Assembly (NCBI GenBank): GCA_016713875.1
Contig: JADJOI010000003.1
Span: 3,410,001-3,474,000 of the forward strand
Reading direction: 5' to 3'
DNA length: 64,000 nt
Source of the DNA: Flavobacteriales bacterium
GTDB lineage: Bacteria > Bacteroidota > Bacteroidia > Flavobacteriales_F > PHOS-HE28
Part shown: in pieces, positions 60,631 to 64,000 of the stretch
How the letters are laid out: every line of letters starts with the position of its first letter
Position numbering within the stretch: position 1 is the first letter of the stretch
Notes under the pieces: model-generated
Database searches by the model: none
Seen by the model: only the letters and a program-made list of their open reading frames with translations
Told to the model about the DNA's origin: nothing
Program-made: the position numbers and the translations under genes

Positions 60631-61026
60631 ATGCCCCGCCTGGAGCTTGAAGCCTGCACCATCGACCTGCTCGACGGCGATGTGGCGCACGTGCACTTCC
60701 GCGATGGGCGCACGGTGCAGGTGGAGGAGGTGCGCCGCATGTTCGAGGCCTTGGAGGCCGAGCGCAAGGGCCGGAAGGTGCTGCTGCTGGTGAGCGTGGG
60801 CGAGGGCACCACGATGTCCAACGAGGCACGCGCCTTCGCCAGCAGTCCGGAAAGCAATGTCTACGTGGCCGCGGACGCCATCATCGTGCGCGACTTCAGC
60901 CACCAGCTGGCCGCAAACGTGTTCGTGCGGCACCACAAGCCCACGCGGCCCATCCAGATGTTCCCGGACAAGGACACCGCCCTGGACTGGCTGCGGCAGC
61001 ACCATCACCTGATCGATCCCGCCTGA
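60631..61026 (+). CDS. Small STAS-like (SpoIIAA-like) protein
   Basis: The protein has 131 residues from the ATG at 60631; the promoter box rules out the upstream in-frame ATG at 60580. The fold pattern (LEACTIDLLDGDVAHVHF, KVLLLVSVGEGTTMSNEARAFA, YVAADAIIVRD, PTRPIQMFPDKDTALDWL) is that of STAS/SpoIIAA-like proteins widespread in Bacteroidota. The biochemical role is unknown. Its stop overlaps the start of the next gene (TGATG), and it leads a three-gene unit. Confidence 0.65.
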   Translation: MPRLELEACTIDLLDGDVAHVHFRDGRTVQVEEVRRMFEALEAERKGRKVLLLVSVGEGTTMSNEARAFASSPESNVYVAADAIIVRDFSHQLAANVFVRHHKPTRPIQMFPDKDTALDWLRQHHHLIDPA

Positions 61027-61664
61027 TGCGCACCCTGTTGATCCCCGTTCTGTGGGCCGCCATCCTTCCGTTGTCCGCGCAGGTGGCGAAGGAGCCCGCA
61101 GCACGCACCCTCAAACTGGCCAAGTGCGAGGTGACCTGCCTGGAGCTGGCGCCCAAGGGCGACCGCATCCTGGTGGGCACCGACAAGGGCGCCGAGCTTT
61201 GGGACATCGAGAGCGGCAAGCGGGTGCAGGCCTTTCCCTATGCGGAGGATGGCAGCACGGCGGTGTACCACGCTTCGTTCAATGCCAACGGCGAGTTCGT
61301 GGTGCTGATCGGCCACAGCGGCAAGCGCGAGGTGTGGGACGTGAAGAGCGGCAAGGTGGACAAGACCCTGCAGGGCCACACCTGGATCCCCGATCCGCGC
61401 GCGGTGAAGGCCATGGGGCTCGACATGAAGAACAGCACCTTCGACCGGTTCTACCAGCAGCTGGAGGCGCGCTCGGGCGACATCACGGCGAAGGCCGTGG
61501 AGAAGGGCGGAGTGGAGTTCCGCGATGCCACGGGCGATGTGGTGCAGAAGCTGACCTTCCCCGAGAACAAGGACCAGCACCACCGGGCGCCCTGCCTGTT
61601 CACCGAGGCGCAGTTCGTCACCGGCACCGACGACGGACGTGTCCTTTTCTACGACCGCCCATGA
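61026..61664 (+). CDS. Secreted WD40-like protein
   Basis: The protein has 212 residues with a signal peptide (LIPVLWAAILPLSAQ). Two to four WD40-like units are visible (GDRILVGTDKGAELWDIESGKR, GEFVVLIGHSGKREVWDVKSGKV, VEFRDATGDVVQKL, TGTDDGRVLFYD). This is too few blades for a closed propeller, so it may dimerise. It overlaps its neighbours on both sides (TGATG before, ATGA after), indicating one transcript. Function is unknown. Confidence 0.65.
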   Translation: MRTLLIPVLWAAILPLSAQVAKEPAARTLKLAKCEVTCLELAPKGDRILVGTDKGAELWDIESGKRVQAFPYAEDGSTAVYHASFNANGEFVVLIGHSGKREVWDVKSGKVDKTLQGHTWIPDPRAVKAMGLDMKNSTFDRFYQQLEARSGDITAKAVEKGGVEFRDATGDVVQKLTFPENKDQHHRAPCLFTEAQFVTGTDDGRVLFYDRP

Positions 61665-62176
61665 ACAAGGTCGCCCGCTCCGTCACTGACAGCTATGCGC
61701 AGACCACCCATGTGGTCCTCCCCAACGACACCAACACGCTGGGCAATCTGTTCGGTGGGCGCTTGCTGCAATGGCTCGACATCAGTTGCGCGATCAGTGC
61801 GCACCGGCATTGCAAGCGCGTGGCGGTGACGGTGGCGGTGAACCATGTGGGATTCGACAAGCCGATCAAGCTGGGCGATTTCGTCACCATCCACAGCCAT
61901 GTCAGCCGCGCGTTCGGCAGCAGCATGGAGGTGTGGAGCGATGTGTATGTGGAGGACCAGGTGACCGGCGAGAAGATCAAGTGCAACAGCGCGATCTATA
62001 CGTTCGTGGCGGTGGACCAGGCCGGACGACCGGTGAACGTGCCCGAAGCGGTGCCCACGAATGAAGAGGAACAGCACCGGTATGATGGGGCGTTGCGCCG
62101 CAGGCAATTGCGGCTCATCCTCAGCGGCAAGATGAAGCCGGGGGAGGCCACCGAACTGAAGGCGCTCTTCGAGTAG
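61661..62176 (+). CDS. Acyl-CoA thioesterase (hotdog fold)
   Basis: The protein has 171 residues from the ATG at 61661, overlapping the WD40 gene stop. The motif DTNTLGNLFGGRLLQWLD and VAVNHVGFDKPIKLGDFVTI match the YciA/BACH-type acyl-CoA hydrolases, with the Asn/Asp catalytic positions in the first block. The C-terminal tail (EEEQHRYDGALRRRQLRL) is typical. The substrate is unspecified CoA thioesters. Confidence 0.88.
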   Translation: MNKVARSVTDSYAQTTHVVLPNDTNTLGNLFGGRLLQWLDISCAISAHRHCKRVAVTVAVNHVGFDKPIKLGDFVTIHSHVSRAFGSSMEVWSDVYVEDQVTGEKIKCNSAIYTFVAVDQAGRPVNVPEAVPTNEEEQHRYDGALRRRQLRLILSGKMKPGEATELKALFE

Positions 62177-62184
62177 AAGCGGGG

Positions 62185-62547
62185 TCAAAGGCCCTCCTCC
62201 AAGGTCTCGGCGTCGAACAGGTCGCCGGTGGCAGTGTCCAGTGCGCGCAAGCCGAGCTCGCGCAGCAGGGCGGCGATCCCGGCCGCGCTCTGTGGGCCCC
62301 CGTGCACATGCACCAGGATGTAGCGCACCTGCGAGGCATCCTCCAGATGCAGCTGCAGGCTCAGGTCCATGCCCGGTGCGTTCACGAAGAACCAGTCGCC
62401 ATCCTGCGCATCGGCCATGGGGAAGACCTTGCGGATCCGCGCGGCCAGCAGGTCCCGCTCGCCGATCGGCCGGGGGCGGAAGTGCTCCGGGATCTCGTTC
62501 GCCGAGCGCACGGGAGGCAGGTCCTGGATGTAGATGTCCCAGCTCAT
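62185..62547 (-). CDS. 120-residue protein of unknown function
   Basis: This runs from the ATG at 62547 (MSWDIYIQDLPPVRSANEIPEHF). The product is acidic, probably cytosolic, and alternates strands and helices (DGDWFFVNAPGMDLSLQLHLED, VRYILVHVHGGPQSAAGIAALLRELGL). The start overlaps the stop of the upstream glycosyltransferase gene (ATGA), so the two are coupled. I do not recognise the family. It converges with the thioesterase gene, nine bases apart. Confidence 0.7.
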   Translation of the reverse strand: MSWDIYIQDLPPVRSANEIPEHFRPRPIGERDLLAARIRKVFPMADAQDGDWFFVNAPGMDLSLQLHLEDASQVRYILVHVHGGPQSAAGIAALLRELGLRALDTATGDLFDAETLEEGL

Positions 62548-63587
62548 GGAGCGGCAAGTTGCGCGATCCGCTGCACGTCCTGCTTCTCCATGCAGTGGAA
62601 GTGGCCCTTGGGGCAGTGGCCGAAGCCCAGCTTGCTGCACGGCCGGCAGCCGAGGCCCGGCACTTCCACCACGTGGGCCTGCTGCGGAAGGGTCGGTTGA
62701 TAGGGTCCCATGCCGAAGGCGGGCACGGTGCTGCCCCACACGCTGACCACGGGTCTGGCCAGCGCGCAGGCGATGTGCATGGCGCCGCTGTCGTGCGTGA
62801 TCACGCTGTGCGCGGAACCGATCAGCGAGGCGCTGCCCAGCAGGTCGAAGCGGCCGGTGGCGTCGAAGACCCGGGCCCCGACAGCGTCACCGATGGCCCG
62901 GGCCACCGCGCTGTCCACCTCGGAGCCGATGAGCACCATGGGCCCGGGGATGGCCTTCGCGAGCGTGATGAGCTTGTGCGGGGGCAGGCGTTTGGTGGCG
63001 TGCGCCGCGCCGATGGCCAGGGCGGTGTATCCGTTGCGGTGGCTGGCGGGCAGGATGTCCAGCGCCACGCGGCGGTCGGTGGGGATGTGCAGCTCAAGAC
63101 CCAAGTCGTCGTTCTTCGCGCCGAGCGGGGCGATCGTGCTCATGTAGCGATCGACGATATGGACGCCCTCCATGGATGAGAGTCGAGCTTCCTTCCATCT
63201 CCACCACAAACGGGACAGGACCCGCCATTTCGCCGGCGCTTGTCCGTGTCCGAAGTTCACGAGCAGCCACTTCTCAATGTTGAGCTTGGGGAAGCTCTGC
63301 GCAGGAATGCCGAGCGCGCGCTTGATCCGTGCGGTGCGCAGGTTGTGGTGCAGGTCGATCACCCGGTCGAAGCGCTCGGCCTTCAACTGCGCGATCAGCG
63401 CGCCGAGGTCGTCGCCCAGTTCATGCACCCGGCTCACGTGCGGGTTGTAGCGCAACAGGTCGGCGAAGGCGCTCTTGGTGGCCACGTGCACCTCGGCGCC
63501 CGGCACCTGCTGCTTCACACAACGCAGCACCGGGCTGGTGAGCACGATGTCGCCGATCGAGGAGAAGCGGAGGACGAGGACCTTCAT
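62544..63587 (-). CDS. Family 9 glycosyltransferase (heptosyltransferase-like)
   Basis: The protein has 347 residues from the ATG at 63587 (MKVLVLRFSSIGDIVLTSPVLR). That N-terminus, FDRVIDLHHNLRT, AIGAAHATKRLPPHK, MVLIGSE and the nucleotide-binding ITHDSGAMHIACAL are the GT9 pattern. The acceptor is presumably the lipopolysaccharide core. The enzyme would transfer heptose or a related sugar at the inner membrane. A cysteine-rich stretch at the end (GCRPCSKLGFGHCPKGHFHC) is common in Bacteroidota members. Confidence 0.9.
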   Translation of the reverse strand: MKVLVLRFSSIGDIVLTSPVLRCVKQQVPGAEVHVATKSAFADLLRYNPHVSRVHELGDDLGALIAQLKAERFDRVIDLHHNLRTARIKRALGIPAQSFPKLNIEKWLLVNFGHGQAPAKWRVLSRLWWRWKEARLSSMEGVHIVDRYMSTIAPLGAKNDDLGLELHIPTDRRVALDILPASHRNGYTALAIGAAHATKRLPPHKLITLAKAIPGPMVLIGSEVDSAVARAIGDAVGARVFDATGRFDLLGSASLIGSAHSVITHDSGAMHIACALARPVVSVWGSTVPAFGMGPYQPTLPQQAHVVEVPGLGCRPCSKLGFGHCPKGHFHCMEKQDVQRIAQLAAP

Positions 63588-63592
63588 CGCGG

Positions 63593-63600
63593 TAAAGTTG
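63593..63600 (-). promoter_or_regulatory. -7-like box CAACTTTA of the GT9 gene
   Basis: On the minus strand CAACTTTA lies five bases before the ATG at 63587. It deviates at two positions from TAnnTTTG. Confidence 0.3.
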
Positions 63601-63675
63601 CGCGTTCGTGCGATAGGTACCGGGACCCGCACGACACGTGACGCTGAACGCACCAATGCGCAGCTTGTCGCATTC

Positions 63676-63683
63676 TACATTCG
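63676..63683 (+). promoter_or_regulatory. -7 box TACATTCG of the tatD gene
   Basis: TACATTCG ends four bases before the ATG at 63688. Confidence 0.5.
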
Positions 63684-63687
63684 CCCG

Positions 63688-64000
63688 ATGTTCATCGATA
63701 CCCACGCCCACCTCTATGGCAGGCAGTTCGACGGCGACCGCGAGGAAATGCTCGCTCGCGCCATCGCCGCCGGTGTGGAGAAGTTCTTCCTGCCCAACAT
63801 CGACCTGGACAGCATCACGGGCATGAACGCGCTCGCCGCCGCGCATCCCGGGCGCTGCTTCCCCATGATGGGCCTGCACCCCTGCTCCGTGGGCGAGCAC
63901 AACGATGCGGTGATGGCCGTGCTGGAACGCGAGCTGCGCACCGGCCGCTACTGCGCGGTGGGCGAGATCGGCATCGACCTCTACTGGGACAAGACCTGGC
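63688..64000 (+). CDS. tatD: TatD-family DNase/hydrolase, 5' part
   Basis: The first 104 codons are in the window, and the frame is open at its edge. MFIDTHAHLYGRQFD carries the first metal-binding HxH, and GEIGIDLYWDK contains the conserved glutamate. GLHPCSV is the third typical block. TatD proteins are metal-dependent 3'-5' nucleases of the amidohydrolase superfamily. The downstream part is missing only because the window ends. Confidence 0.9.
   Translation, partial: MFIDTHAHLYGRQFDGDREEMLARAIAAGVEKFFLPNIDLDSITGMNALAAAHPGRCFPMMGLHPCSVGEHNDAVMAVLERELRTGRYCAVGEIGIDLYWDKTW

Overview
The window looks like a chromosomal segment of a high-GC member of the Bacteroidota, possibly a Flavobacteriales-like lineage (the lineage is an inference). 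Three things support this. At least eight secreted proteins end in a type IX secretion (T9SS) sorting domain. A TAnnTTTG-like promoter box recurs 4-40 bases, occasionally about 95, upstream of some two dozen starts. Housekeeping gene order such as yicC-gmk-nadD fits the phylum. There are no rRNA, tRNA or CRISPR loci that I can see.

Region 1 (1-5.2 kb) is accessory and visibly lower in GC. A small winged-helix regulator is followed by a 5' stub of its partner gene, which runs head-on into a restriction-modification module. The module has a beta-class methyltransferase that looks cut short at its C-terminus, a D12-class adenine methyltransferase, and a phospholipase-D-fold endonuclease. The endonuclease's H-x-K...N...E spacing matches that of BfiI. 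Next come a degenerate REP-like element and a HepT-MntA toxin-antitoxin pair placed between a full homogentisate dioxygenase gene and a duplicated, diverged copy of that gene's last 39 codons.

Region 2 (5.2-25.7 kb) is mostly core. It holds hmgA, trhO, an SDR threonine dehydrogenase, a MORN-repeat protein, cysS, an M28 peptidase lipoprotein, an O-antigen ligase-like and a Wzz-like protein, a diheme cytochrome paired with an FG-GAP/ASPIC protein, polA, two secreted proteins, a T9SS M43 protease and a cystathionine gamma-synthase/lyase. A 29-bp perfect inverted repeat lies inside the 5' coding part of the peptidase and encodes most of its lipoprotein signal peptide.

Region 3 (25.8-47.4 kb) alternates T9SS cargo (beta-propeller proteins, an Omp28-like protein, a cytochrome c/copper monooxygenase fusion, an S74-chaperone protein) with core genes: an EamA transporter, yicC-gmk-nadD, udk, recJ, tadA and a bacilliredoxin. 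Two of the cargo genes carry apparent single-base frameshifts. A gene-poor stretch at 42.8-43.7 kb holds purine-rich short repeats.

Region 4 (47.4-64 kb) starts with a 1321-residue sortilin-like secreted protein. It then shows a clear insertion: a Schlafen/AlbA_2-type gene flanked by 116-bp perfect direct repeats of the 3' end and terminator of gdhA. The rest is core: gdhA, dprA, a TonB-dependent receptor, kdsB, an HU-SPOR protein, a small operon ending in a thioesterase, a family-9 glycosyltransferase, and the start of tatD.

The most striking pattern is that two unrelated defence-like cassettes (HepT-MntA and the AlbA_2 gene) each sit at the 3' end of a housekeeping gene with that gene's tail duplicated on the far side. 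No integrase or transposase is visible. This resembles insertion with long target duplication, a mode described for restriction-modification genes.
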